Assembly (NCBI RefSeq): GCF_016909575.1
Contig: NZ_JAFBGA010000004.1
Span: 124,001-188,000 of the forward strand
Reading direction: 5' to 3'
From: Streptomyces sp. HB132
GTDB lineage: Bacteria; Actinomycetota; Actinomycetes; Streptomycetales; Streptomycetaceae
Length of the DNA: 64,000 bases
A model generated the notes under the pieces. It had not been told where the DNA came from. It made no database searches and saw nothing but the letters and a program-made list of their open reading frames with translations. Below are positions 52,007 through 60,727 of the stretch, piece by piece (the stretch's first letter is position 1; each line of letters opens with the position of its first letter). The position numbers and the translations under genes were made by a program.

Positions 52007-53248
52007 GTGCCGCGTCAGCACGGACCCGGGGGGTCGGAGAGGCCGAGGCTGCGCAGTGCGGCTGCCGCTCTCACCTCGCTCCTGGCGCTCGCCGCCACCG
52101 GGCTCGTCGCAGGGCCCGCGGTGGCGGCCTCGCGCGACGCGGGACCGTGCGCCCTGCCCAGGACCGGGGCGCACCACTCCCTCGGCCTCGACACCTGGAA
52201 CAGCGCCTACCCGCGCCCCGACCGCGGCCTCGACGCGGTCATGATCTTCCTCTCCTTTCCCGACGCCGAGCCCGTCGTGTCCCCCGACGTGCTCGCCGCC
52301 GACCACTTCCCCTCCACCTCCCGCTTCTTCCAGCGCGCCTCGTACGGGAAGTTCACCCTGCGCGCCCACCCGCAGCGGCAGTGGACCCTCATGCCGCACC
52401 CCTCCAGCTGGTACGGAATACAGCGCGACTGGGGGTCGGAGCGCCGCAGCGCCTACCTGCGGGACGCGATCGAGGCCGCCGACGAGCAGACCGACTTCTC
52501 GGCGTACGACGTCGTCTACCTCGTCGCCGACCCCGACGCCCCCGGCGTCGACTCCGACGCCACCAAGGTCGTCAACTTCGACCGGCCGCTGCGGGCCGAC
52601 GACACGGACATCAAACGCGTGGTCACGGTCTTCGAGGAGCACCCGCCGGACCGGAACGTCCTCGCGCACGAGACCGGACACGTCTTCGACCTGGCGGACC
52701 TCTACCACCGGCCCGAGGACGGGAAGGGCGACTGGGACACCTACGTCGGCGACTGGGACGTGATGGGCAGCCAGTTCGGACTGTCCCCGGACCTTTTCGG
52801 CTGGCACAAGTGGAAGCTCGGCTGGCTCGGAAGCCAGGAGGTCGTGTGCGTGCAGGGCGCCGCCGACCTCACCCTGGAGCCCATGGCCGAGGTGCCCGTG
52901 CGCGGGGCGTCCCTCGGGACGCGGCTCGCGGTCATCAGGACCGGCGTGGACAGCGCACTGGCCATCGAGGCGCGCAGTGCCACGGGTAACGACCGGACGA
53001 CCTGTACCGAGGGGGTCCTCGTCTACCGCATCCGCAACGCGACGCCCTCCGGCGGCGGGCCGATAGAGGTCCTGGACACGCACCCCGAGTCCGACGCCTG
53101 CTGGGACCGGTCGGTCTACCCGCCCCTCGCGGACGCCCCGCTCCGGGAGGGCGAGCGCTACACCGTGCCGGGCGAACGCGTCCGCATCGAGGTCGCCGAC
53201 CGAACCCGGTCGGGAGCCTGGACCGTCCGGGTCACCACAGGGACCTGA
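52007..53248 (+). CDS. Secreted M6-like metalloprotease
   Basis: 413 aa from GTG 52007, preceded by GGAGGT. Signal peptide (AALTSLLALAATGLVAGPAVAA). Zinc site HETGH at 221-225 followed by VFDLADLY, and DWDVMGSQFG downstream, as in immune-inhibitor-A-type M6 peptidases. Two later cysteine regions (VVCVQG, TTCTEG, DACWDRS) may form disulphides. An extracellular protease that may work in nutrient release or development. Confidence 0.92.
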   Translation: MPRQHGPGGSERPRLRSAAAALTSLLALAATGLVAGPAVAASRDAGPCALPRTGAHHSLGLDTWNSAYPRPDRGLDAVMIFLSFPDAEPVVSPDVLAADHFPSTSRFFQRASYGKFTLRAHPQRQWTLMPHPSSWYGIQRDWGSERRSAYLRDAIEAADEQTDFSAYDVVYLVADPDAPGVDSDATKVVNFDRPLRADDTDIKRVVTVFEEHPPDRNVLAHETGHVFDLADLYHRPEDGKGDWDTYVGDWDVMGSQFGLSPDLFGWHKWKLGWLGSQEVVCVQGAADLTLEPMAEVPVRGASLGTRLAVIRTGVDSALAIEARSATGNDRTTCTEGVLVYRIRNATPSGGGPIEVLDTHPESDACWDRSVYPPLADAPLREGERYTVPGERVRIEVADRTRSGAWTVRVTTGT

Positions 53249-53265
53249 CCTGCGCGGACGCCCCC

Positions 53266-53307
53266 ACGGAAGAAGCCCCCTCGCTTCCGCGAGGGGGCTT
53301 CTTCCGT
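53266..53307. terminator. Hairpin terminator between the metalloprotease and tRNA-Lys copy 3
   Basis: 19-bp perfect arms (53266-53284 and 53289-53307), core GAAGAAGCCCCCTCGC, with loop TTCC. The strongest hairpin in the window. Confidence 0.85.
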
Positions 53308-53310
53308 CTG

Positions 53311-53384
53311 TGCGCCGTCAGGGACTCGAACCCCGGACCCGCTGATTAAGAGTCAGCTGCTCTAACCAACTGAGCTAACGGCGC
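53311..53384 (-). tRNA. tRNA-Lys (CTT), copy 3
   Basis: Identical to copies 1 and 2 across all 74 nt, anticodon CTT. Its 5' end overlaps the last 10 nt of the upstream Prim-Pol-like gene, so that its promoter lies within that coding sequence. Confidence 0.97.
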
Positions 53385-54061
53385 CTGGTGACGTCGTAGA
53401 CATTAGCACCCGGATCGGCGGGAGGAAAAATCGAATTCCCGGTGGTCGACGGGGTCGCCGACCTGCCCACCCGCACGCAGGCCCACAGCAGGACGTCCGG
53501 GCCCGGCAGCCAGGGACCACGGGTGTCCGGCGCGACCACCCAGCGGGGGCAGCCGGCGCTCGCGCCGCCGGTCAGGGGCGGGACGGTCACCGCGTCCCCC
53601 GTGCCGTGGCAGAGCACCGGCGGCAGGGCGCCCCGGTGTCCGCGGGCGCCGTCGGCGCCGCCCGTGCCCCACTCCTCCCACGCCAGCAGGGACGGCAGGC
53701 GCTGGGCCGTGCCGGGTGCGGCGAAGAGCAGCATCCGGCCCCGGTGCGTGGCCACCGGACCCGATCCCGGCCCCTCCGCCCAGAGCTGCTCCAGCATGCG
53801 CCTGCCGAACAGGGCGGGGACGTTCACGATGTCGAACGAGGAGCCGCACGGCAGCACGCCGGGGGAAGTGGGATGTGCCTCCCACTGCGAGAGCGTGCTG
53901 CGGGGGTGGGCCGAAGCGCCCGCCAGCCACGCCGCTCCGGATGCCGTCACCTGGGCGGCCCGGTTGCCGTTGCTGTCCCGCAGCAGGGCGAAGATGTCGA
54001 CACCGTGGTGCGGGGCGGTGCCGATCCGCAGGGTCGTTTCGTCGTTCAGCCATGCGCTCAT
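53375..54061 (-). CDS. Prim-Pol-like (bifunctional DNA primase/polymerase N-terminal) protein
   Basis: 228 aa from ATG 54061. The layout (AAQVTASGAAWLAGASAHPRSTLSQW, PGVLPCGSSFDIVNVPALFG, then VATHRGRMLLFAAPGTAQRLPSLLAW) is that of short Streptomyces proteins annotated as Prim-Pol-like. No helicase domain follows, and the acidic catalytic DxD is not clear (SFDIV), so polymerase activity is doubtful. Confidence 0.7.
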   Translation of the reverse strand: MSAWLNDETTLRIGTAPHHGVDIFALLRDSNGNRAAQVTASGAAWLAGASAHPRSTLSQWEAHPTSPGVLPCGSSFDIVNVPALFGRRMLEQLWAEGPGSGPVATHRGRMLLFAAPGTAQRLPSLLAWEEWGTGGADGARGHRGALPPVLCHGTGDAVTVPPLTGGASAGCPRWVVAPDTRGPWLPGPDVLLWACVRVGRSATPSTTGNSIFPPADPGANVYDVTRRR

Positions 54062-54245
54062 GGCGTCATGTCTACCGGCCGTGACGCTCCTGTTCCGCAG
54101 AGTTGCCGAAAGTCGCACAGCGTGCGGGCCGAGGGAGTATCTTGCCCGACGGCATATGCCACAGGTGTACCCGCGGTGACGGACGGTCGTGCCGACGCCG
54201 TCCCCTTGGGGTGGCGTCCGGGCCTCTACCCCCTGCGAGCCCGGA

Positions 54246-54587
54246 TCAGGGCGTGGGGTTGTCGAGCAGGGACCGGCCGAACTCGATCATCTTCTTGGCG
54301 TAGTCCTCGGTCCACTCCGCACGCTCGGCTATCTCCGCGGCCGTGAGCCGGTCGAACCGGCGCGGATCCGCGAGCTGAGCGGCGGCCAGGGCCTGGAACT
54401 CCACGGCCCGGTCGGTCGCCGCCCTGAAGGCGAGCGTCAGCTCCGTCGCGCGCGTCAGCAGTTCCTTCGGATCCTCCATCGACTCCAGGTCGAAGAAGTG
54501 CTCCGGATCGGCTGCCGCCGCCGACGGCTCGAAGAGCAGCGGCGCCGGACGCAGCCTCTGCCGCTCGTTCCGCTCGGGTTGTGCCAT
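54246..54587 (-). CDS. Hypothetical protein (113 aa)
   Basis: Helical, acidic protein; TRATELTLAFRAATDRAVEFQALAAAQLADPRRFDRL suggests a long helix. No family recognised. GGAGGGAACCCCAC precedes ATG 54587. Same strand as the helicase upstream, 73 nt downstream of its stop. Confidence 0.7.
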   Translation of the reverse strand: MAQPERNERQRLRPAPLLFEPSAAAADPEHFFDLESMEDPKELLTRATELTLAFRAATDRAVEFQALAAAQLADPRRFDRLTAAEIAERAEWTEDYAKKMIEFGRSLLDNPTP

Positions 54588-54660
54588 GTGGGGTTCCCTC
54601 CTCGCGCGGCCGGACGGCCACCTTCCATTGTCCAGCCCGGCACAAGAGCGCTGCCCAGGA

Positions 54661-55995
54661 TCAGGGCGCCCAATGCACGCGATGCTCGGCGAGGTGGGCC
54701 AGAACCGCGTGGTTGGCCTCCCAGCCGTCAGGGAACTTGACCGTCACGCCCAGCTGGACCGGCTCCGTCGACGGGTGCTCGTCCAGCAGGTCCGCGACCC
54801 CCGCACGGCACACCACGACGCACGCGTGCCGGTGCCGTGAGGCCAGGACGCACAGGCGGCCCGTCTCCAGATGGAACGCCGTGGCGTCCGGGCGGCCCGA
54901 CAGCGGGTGCAGGACCACCGTCACATCGAACTCACGGCCCTGGAGCCGGTTCGCCGTATCCACCGCGACACCCGTCACACCCAGCTCCGCGAGCGCCGCC
55001 CGCACCGCCGCGGCCTGGTCACGGTGGGCCGTCCCGACCGCGACCCGCTCCGCCGTCACCGGGACGGGGTCCGGGCCGCGCTCGCTCGTCGCGGCGCCGC
55101 CCCGGTCCAGCAGCCTGCGGACCACCAGAGCCACCGCCCGGACCGCCTCGGGGTCGGTGCGCGGGGTGTGCCGGGCCGGGAGCTCCAGCAGGCCCCAGCC
55201 GGACTCCGCCGCCTCGTCCAGCACCCGGTCCGGGCCCGAACCGTCCGAGGGCACGCCGAACGACAGCCGCCGGTCGCCGTGGTCCGTGCCGCTGCGGAAC
55301 GGTGTGTACGGGTAGAACGCCCGCGAGACCAGAGGCGCCGCCGAGGCGGGCAGCCGCCACGACACCGGCAGCCGGTGCTGCGGCAGCTCCGGATTGTGCG
55401 CGAGGAGGGTCGAGACGGCGCTCGCCGACGGGTCGTAGGAGAGCCCCGCCCACTGGTCGGCGCCCACGATCGAGAACGGGTCCAGCTGGCCCGGATCCCC
55501 GACGAACAGCGCCCGCTGGAACAGCCCGGCCACGGCCAGCAGGGCGTCCGACCGCATCTGGTAGGCCTCGTCGACGATCGCGTGGTCCCACGGCTCCACG
55601 TTCTTCACGTGGGCCCACTTGGCGGCCGTGGAGATGACGATGTCCAGGCCCGCCAGATCCGCGGCCTTCGCCGACTTCCGTACGTTGTCCAGGCCGTCCA
55701 GGACCTTGTCGTACGGATCGGAGTCGCTGCTGTGCAGCCGGCCCACCGGCAGCCCCGGAGCCTTCTCGGCCAGTCGTACCACCAGGTCGTCCACCTGGGC
55801 GTTGGTCTGCGCGACCACCATCAGCGGGCGGCCCGCCGCGGCCAGCTCCAGCGCGGCACGCACCACCAGCGTCGACTTGCCCGCGCCCGGCGGTGAGTCC
55901 ACGACGACGCCGCGCGCCGTGCCGCGCAGGGTGTCCGCGAGGATCCCGTCGGTGGCCCGCGCCGCCGCGGCACCCGGGTCGAGAACGGCTGTCAC
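54661..55995 (-). CDS. SF1 (DNA2/UPF1-like) helicase
   Basis: 444 aa from GTG 55995, which overlaps the previous stop (GTGA). Walker A SPPGAGKST (34-42), Walker B AIVDEAYQ, motif III FVGDPGQLDPF, VSWRLP, motif V DTANRLQGREFD and motif VI ASRHRHAC. A compact helicase with no extra nuclease; the neighbouring operon gene supplies one. Probably DNA end processing. Confidence 0.9.
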   Translation of the reverse strand: MTAVLDPGAAAARATDGILADTLRGTARGVVVDSPPGAGKSTLVVRAALELAAAGRPLMVVAQTNAQVDDLVVRLAEKAPGLPVGRLHSSDSDPYDKVLDGLDNVRKSAKAADLAGLDIVISTAAKWAHVKNVEPWDHAIVDEAYQMRSDALLAVAGLFQRALFVGDPGQLDPFSIVGADQWAGLSYDPSASAVSTLLAHNPELPQHRLPVSWRLPASAAPLVSRAFYPYTPFRSGTDHGDRRLSFGVPSDGSGPDRVLDEAAESGWGLLELPARHTPRTDPEAVRAVALVVRRLLDRGGAATSERGPDPVPVTAERVAVGTAHRDQAAAVRAALAELGVTGVAVDTANRLQGREFDVTVVLHPLSGRPDATAFHLETGRLCVLASRHRHACVVVCRAGVADLLDEHPSTEPVQLGVTVKFPDGWEANHAVLAHLAEHRVHWAP

Positions 55996-57623
55996 AGGAT
56001 GTCCTCCGAGGTCACGGGATCGGGCTGCTCGGCAGGTCCGCCGCCGCCGGCGGCGCCCGGCGGGCCGCCGTGGGTCCACGGGGTGTCCTCCGGATCGGGC
56101 AGCTTCGGTCCGCCCCGCTGGTCGTGCTCGAACAGCGTCCAGGTGATCCGGTCACCGGCTTCGGGCACCGAACCGGGCGCGGGCTCCTTGCTCCGCCCCA
56201 TCCGGTCCGTGATCCGCAGGACCAGGTGGACGGTGTCGCCGGCCTCCGCGTCCTCGTCGTGCCCGGCCGCGTACCGCACGAACTCGGCGGTCTGCGGCCT
56301 GCCGTCCAGCGAGCGGTACACCTTGGTCCGCTCACCGAGATGCGGGCGCTCGTCGGTCCGCACCGTGACCAACGGGCGCGGTGAAGGCCGCTTCGACTCG
56401 CTGTACGCCATCTCCACCTCCGTCACCTCCCCGACGAACGCCTCGCCCGCCAGCCTGCGGCCCGCCAGCACCAGCGGATCGTCGAGCGCCTCCTGTGCCT
56501 CCAGCTGCGCCTGGGCGGTCTCCCGCGAGGCCAGCTTCCGCGCGGCCGTCACCGCGTCGTCCCGGCGGGGCTGCGGGGGCTCGCCCGCCCGCACCCGGTC
56601 CCGGTGCCCGGTGAACGACCAGCGGTCCCTGGTCCAGCGGTCCTCGGCCCTGGCCCCCTCCGGGAGCTCCCGGAGCAGGTCGAGCGCCCGCCACACGGCG
56701 TCCCAGGTCGGGAGCATGACCCCCGCGAGCAGCGATCTGATCTCCCGCTCGGCACCGCTCAGCCCGCCGAGCCGGGTGTCGGCGTCGACGCCGTCCTCCG
56801 CTGCGGCCAGCGCCGTGCGTGCCCCGTCGTAGCGCTCGATCGCGGGGGCCAGCAGCCTGTTGTCGAACGCCGGATCCGTCGCCGGTCCGGCCGGCGGGCA
56901 GATCAGCTGGCCCGCACGGTCCCGCTGCAGCTCGGCGCGGAGCGCGGCCACCGCGCCGGACTCGCCGCCCGGCGGGTCTACCCAGGCGAGCAGCGCGCCC
57001 AGGTGCTGGTCCTCCAGGCTGCTCTGCCCCGTCGCCCAGTGGCGGTTGACCAGGTCCGTCGCGGCGAGCAGCAGCGAGGACCCCGGCACCCTGGCCCGTT
57101 CCCCGTAGTGCGTCAGCCAGCGGCCGAGCAGCGGCACGCGGGCGGGGGCCGGGAAAGGGGTGTCCGGATCGTCATCGGCGGTCCGCCGGAACCGCATGGA
57201 CCGCCCGAGCAGGCTCACGAAGTCGATGCCGGCCCTGCTGGGCACGACCAGCTGGGCGGCGTCCGCACACAGCTCCACCTCGACCTTGACCTTCTTGCCG
57301 GTCTCGGGATCGACCTCCCCACGCTCGGCGGGCTCGACGGCGTCGGCGTACGACTCGATGTGCGGCAGTACCGCCTCGGCCAGCTCGGCGAGGAACGCGA
57401 AGCGCAGGTCGCGGTCGCGCGGCTGGGCCACGGCCAGCAGCCTGGGCGCCGCGCGGTCCGTGCCCACGAGCGCGCCGAGCGGGGCGCCGGCCTCACCGGC
57501 GGTCGTCAGCGGCACCAGCACGAGCGGGCCGGCGGTCAGATGGCGGTGGCGCACGGTGGCCAGGGGCTGGGCCCGCCCGCTGTCGACCGCCTCCAGCCGG
57601 GCCAGGGTGCTGATCAGTGACAT
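55992..57623 (-). CDS. Unrecognised protein between nuclease and helicase (543 aa)
   Basis: No family recognised. Alternates beta-rich (about 20-80) and helical stretches with a disordered Gly/Pro tail. Coupled to both neighbours: it starts inside the nuclease gene's last 10 nt and ends overlapping the helicase start. It may be the structural subunit of a nuclease-helicase complex. Confidence 0.85.
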   Translation of the reverse strand: MSLISTLARLEAVDSGRAQPLATVRHRHLTAGPLVLVPLTTAGEAGAPLGALVGTDRAAPRLLAVAQPRDRDLRFAFLAELAEAVLPHIESYADAVEPAERGEVDPETGKKVKVEVELCADAAQLVVPSRAGIDFVSLLGRSMRFRRTADDDPDTPFPAPARVPLLGRWLTHYGERARVPGSSLLLAATDLVNRHWATGQSSLEDQHLGALLAWVDPPGGESGAVAALRAELQRDRAGQLICPPAGPATDPAFDNRLLAPAIERYDGARTALAAAEDGVDADTRLGGLSGAEREIRSLLAGVMLPTWDAVWRALDLLRELPEGARAEDRWTRDRWSFTGHRDRVRAGEPPQPRRDDAVTAARKLASRETAQAQLEAQEALDDPLVLAGRRLAGEAFVGEVTEVEMAYSESKRPSPRPLVTVRTDERPHLGERTKVYRSLDGRPQTAEFVRYAAGHDEDAEAGDTVHLVLRITDRMGRSKEPAPGSVPEAGDRITWTLFEHDQRGGPKLPDPEDTPWTHGGPPGAAGGGGPAEQPDPVTSEDIL

Positions 57624-58822
57624 GGGACGCCGCCGCTCACACCGGCCAGGGCCTCGGCCCGCAGAGCCGCCGCCCTGCGCAGGGCGGCCACCGTCGGGTC
57701 GGCGGGGTCACCCTCCTTGCCGGCCGCCGCGGCCAGCACCCCGGCGACCGTCGTCAGGCCCCCGAGCTCGCCCCGCACGCTGCGGCCCAGCGATTCCACC
57801 GCGCCGTCGGCGCGGGACTTCGCCCTGCAGTGGAAGGCCAGCTCGCAGGCGGCCAGGCACTCCGGGGCGTACGCCGCAGGGACCGCCTCGACCGCGGTGC
57901 CGAGCTCCTCCGGGGAGCAGCCCGGGTCGAAGGTCGTGCCCTCGGGCAGGGCGGCCGCGATGTCCTCGACACGGGTCAGCCTGGTCAGCTGGCGGTCGGT
58001 GACGGCGCGCTGTTTGCGGACGTCCACGACCGATGCGGTCGGCAGGTTGGAGAAGTCCTTCGGGCAGACGAGCAGGACCCGGTGGCCGACCTCCGCGCCC
58101 TCGGTGACCGCCGCGATCCGCTCCAGCGCCAGGACGTAGACGGCGGACTGGCGGGCCGCCGCACCGACCTTCGAGGCGTCCGCGGAACCGTCGACCATGG
58201 GGAAGGACTTGATCTCGACGACGGTCCAGGTGCCGTCGGGGTGCACCACCACGGCGTCCGGTTCCAGGTAGGCGGGTGATCCCGCGACCTCCAGGACCAG
58301 CATCGGATGGTCGAGCAGCGCCCACTCGCCCGCCGCCGTGGCCTCGCGCAGCGCCAGCGCCGTACGCGCGGTACGGCCCTCCGGGCCGGCTGCCGTCAGA
58401 TCGGGCACCACGGCCGCGGCCGGTGGTTCCGTGCCGCCGCCGAGCCGTTCGACGAGGAGGCGCAGCAGCTCCGTGCCGCCGTCGGCCTTGACCCTGGCCT
58501 CGAAGGCGTTGCCCCGGACGAACGCGAACTGGGACTGGCCGAACGCCGCGGGCGAGCCGAGCGCGCCGGCCAGCTCCGCCTTGTCCACACCCGCGCCGTC
58601 GAGCAGGGCACGTCGCTTGCATCCGGGGTTGGCGGCGAGCGCGGCCAGCGCGCGTGCGTCGAGCGGATGCGGTGCGACCGACGGGCCGCGCAGCTCAGCG
58701 AGCCGGTGCCGGAGCGTCGTCGTCGGCTTCGGCGGCGGAACGGGTGCGCGTGTCGCTGGAATCTGCGGAGGCGGTCCGCTGGCCGGGTATTCGCTCACCC
58801 GCGGAAGTCTTGCATCCGTCAC
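57614..58822 (-). CDS. PD-(D/E)XK nuclease, RecB/Cas4-like
   Basis: 402 aa from GTG 58822; TTG 58828 and GTG 58798 are alternatives. The catalytic series is GNAFE, D189 in LEPDAVVV, E203-x-K205 in VVEIKS and Q225 in ARQSAVYVL, as in RecB-type nucleases. A C-terminal CLAACELAFHC (C-x3-C-x5-C) plus an N-terminal cysteine in NPGCKRR hint at an iron-sulphur cluster like that of Cas4/AddB. First gene of the nuclease-unknown-helicase unit. Confidence 0.85.
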   Translation of the reverse strand: MTDARLPRVSEYPASGPPPQIPATRAPVPPPKPTTTLRHRLAELRGPSVAPHPLDARALAALAANPGCKRRALLDGAGVDKAELAGALGSPAAFGQSQFAFVRGNAFEARVKADGGTELLRLLVERLGGGTEPPAAAVVPDLTAAGPEGRTARTALALREATAAGEWALLDHPMLVLEVAGSPAYLEPDAVVVHPDGTWTVVEIKSFPMVDGSADASKVGAAARQSAVYVLALERIAAVTEGAEVGHRVLLVCPKDFSNLPTASVVDVRKQRAVTDRQLTRLTRVEDIAAALPEGTTFDPGCSPEELGTAVEAVPAAYAPECLAACELAFHCRAKSRADGAVESLGRSVRGELGGLTTVAGVLAAAAGKEGDPADPTVAALRRAAALRAEALAGVSGGVPCH

Positions 58823-59642
58823 TGACAATCGTGGATCCCGTGGGGGTGGCGGATGCGGGAACCCGCGCGAACACCGCCCGCACCCGGCCCTTGACGCGGT
58901 CCGCGAGCCGCATGAACGGCCTGGTCAGCAGGGCGCCCACGGCCATGACTGCGGCGCCGGCGACGGCGTCGAGGAAATAGTGGTTCGCCGTGCCCATCAC
59001 GACGAGCACGGTGATCAGCGGGTAGGCGACGCCCGCCGCCCGGACGAGCGGGTGGCGGCCGTGGCGCCACAGCAGGACGCCGCACCACACGGCCCAGCCG
59101 ACGTGCAGGCTCGGCATCGCCGCGTACTGGTTGGTCATCCCGCTGAGGCCCCGCGGGGCGCTCGCGCCCGCACCCCACCAGCCGTACGCGCTGTACTGCG
59201 CCATCGTGTCGACGAAACCGTGGTGGGCGTCGAGCAGCCGCGGCGGGCAGGTGGGCATCAGCGTGAAGCCGACCAGCCCGAGGAGCGTGGAGGTCATGAG
59301 CCAGGTGCGGGCCGCCCGGTAGGCGGCGGCACGGCGCCGGAAGATCCAGATGAGGACGGCCGGGGTGACCAGGTAGTGCAGGGAGGCGTAGGCGAAGTCG
59401 GCGGGTATGCCGAGCGCGGGGTGGGCCGTCAGCAGCCGGTTGAGCGGGTGCTCGGCGTTGAGGTGCAGCGCCTTCTCCAGGCGGAGTATCGCGAGGCCGT
59501 TGTCGACGGCCGCCGGTATGTTCTCGTGGACCAGAAGCCGGCCCATCGAATACAGGCCGTACACGACCGCGACCAGCGGAAGTTCCGTCCACCAGCGGGG
59601 CCGATGACCGGACGGCGGTGTCGCGGCGGTGGCGTGCGGCAT
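58695..59642 (-). CDS. PAP2 superfamily membrane phosphatase
   Basis: 315 aa from ATG 59642, preceded by GGGGAG. Several membrane helices; PAP2 motifs are spread as PTCPPRLL, AAMPSLHVGWAVW and GTANHYFLDAVAG, with active-site histidines in SLH and NHYFLD. Inositol-phosphotransferase-like subgroup. The last ~40 residues (low-complexity, acidic/basic) overlap the start of the nuclease gene by 128 nt. Confidence 0.9.
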   Translation of the reverse strand: MPHATAATPPSGHRPRWWTELPLVAVVYGLYSMGRLLVHENIPAAVDNGLAILRLEKALHLNAEHPLNRLLTAHPALGIPADFAYASLHYLVTPAVLIWIFRRRAAAYRAARTWLMTSTLLGLVGFTLMPTCPPRLLDAHHGFVDTMAQYSAYGWWGAGASAPRGLSGMTNQYAAMPSLHVGWAVWCGVLLWRHGRHPLVRAAGVAYPLITVLVVMGTANHYFLDAVAGAAVMAVGALLTRPFMRLADRVKGRVRAVFARVPASATPTGSTIVSDGCKTSAGERIPGQRTASADSSDTRTRSAAEADDDAPAPAR

Positions 59643-59958
59643 CCGGCAGCTCTCCCCAATGTTCATGCGGTCGACGGCGGGCGTTCAACCGTACGGCGGT
59701 CATATGCCCTGGTTCCCCGTGGGGGCACTCCCACGCGGACGCCCCCCGGCCATGCGTGGAGAGGGACGCGGGCACCGCCCCGCAGGTTGCCCGTGAAGCA
59801 GGTGGGAGATGATGGAACGGGGCGTCCGCCCGCGCCGGCCTCCTGGCCGCTCGCCCGCGTTCGCCGTCCCGTCGCTGTCCCGGACACCGCTGTCCCGGAC
59901 CCACCAGATCCTAGGGTCCCCGGATCTTCGGATCTCCGTATTTTCAGGGAGAGCCGTC

Positions 59959-60555
59959 ATGGCACCGCGAATCCTGCTCGCCCGGCACGGCCAGACACAG
60001 TGGTCGGTCCAGGGCAATCACACCGGCAGGACCGACATCCCCCTTCTCGACTCCGGCCGTGAGGGTGCCAAGCTGCTCGGCGAGCGACTGCACCGGGAGC
60101 CCTGGGGCGGCCTGCCCGGCGTCGAGGTGCGGACCAGCCCGCTCGTCCGGGCCTCCGAGACCTGCGCACTCGCCGGTTTCGGTGAGCGGGCCGAGCCGTG
60201 GGACGCGCTGATGGAGTTCGACTACGGGGACTACGAGGGCCTGACCCCCGCGCAGATCAAGGCGGACCGGCCGGACTGGCTCATCTGGCGCGACGGGGTC
60301 CCCGGCGGGGAGACCCTCGCCGGGCTCACGGCCCGGGCGGACGAGGTCGTCGCATGGGCGCGTTCCGCCGACCGCGACGTGCTGGTCTTCGCCCACGGGC
60401 ACATCCTGCGGGCTCTGGGGGCACGGTGGCTCGGCGAGGACGTGTCGTTCGCCGCGCGGATCCGCCTGGAGCCGACGTCGCTGTCGGTGCTGGGCTGGGC
60501 CTACGGCCTTCCCGCCCTGGAACGCTGGAACGACACGGGTCACCTGGACCGGTAG
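59959..60555 (+). CDS. Histidine phosphatase family protein
   Basis: 198 aa from ATG 59959, preceded by AGGGAGAG. The catalytic RHG is in [26 protein letters not shown] and [10 protein letters not shown] complete the phosphoglycerate-mutase-like site. Acts on small phosphate esters; substrate unknown. The 59643-59958 gap holds no gene I can support. Confidence 0.92.
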   Translation: MAPRILLARHGQTQWSVQGNHTGRTDIPLLDSGREGAKLLGERLHREPWGGLPGVEVRTSPLVRASETCALAGFGERAEPWDALMEFDYGDYEGLTPAQIKADRPDWLIWRDGVPGGETLAGLTARADEVVAWARSADRDVLVFAHGHILRALGARWLGEDVSFAARIRLEPTSLSVLGWAYGLPALERWNDTGHLDR

Positions 60556-60727
60556 GTCCCGGCCGCCCGGGGAACGCATCCGGCCCGCGCCGGAGGGTTC
60601 GAACGGGACGGTGTCGCAGGCGGCAGGCGTGACAGGTCCCCGCTTCGCCGGAGTCCTGACGGGCTCGGCCATGCCGCCCGGTGGGAACGCGGAACCGGGC
60701 CCGGACGGCGCTTACGGCCGCCCGCCC

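Noticed and set aside
37415..53384. Integrated element bounded by tRNA-Lys copies
   Set aside because: No integrase, replication gene or att core is visible between the copies; the content looks chromosomal.
59790..60062. GTG-started plus-strand frame before the histidine phosphatase
   Set aside because: Proline/arginine-rich, no family, and it overlaps the true phosphatase start in another frame.
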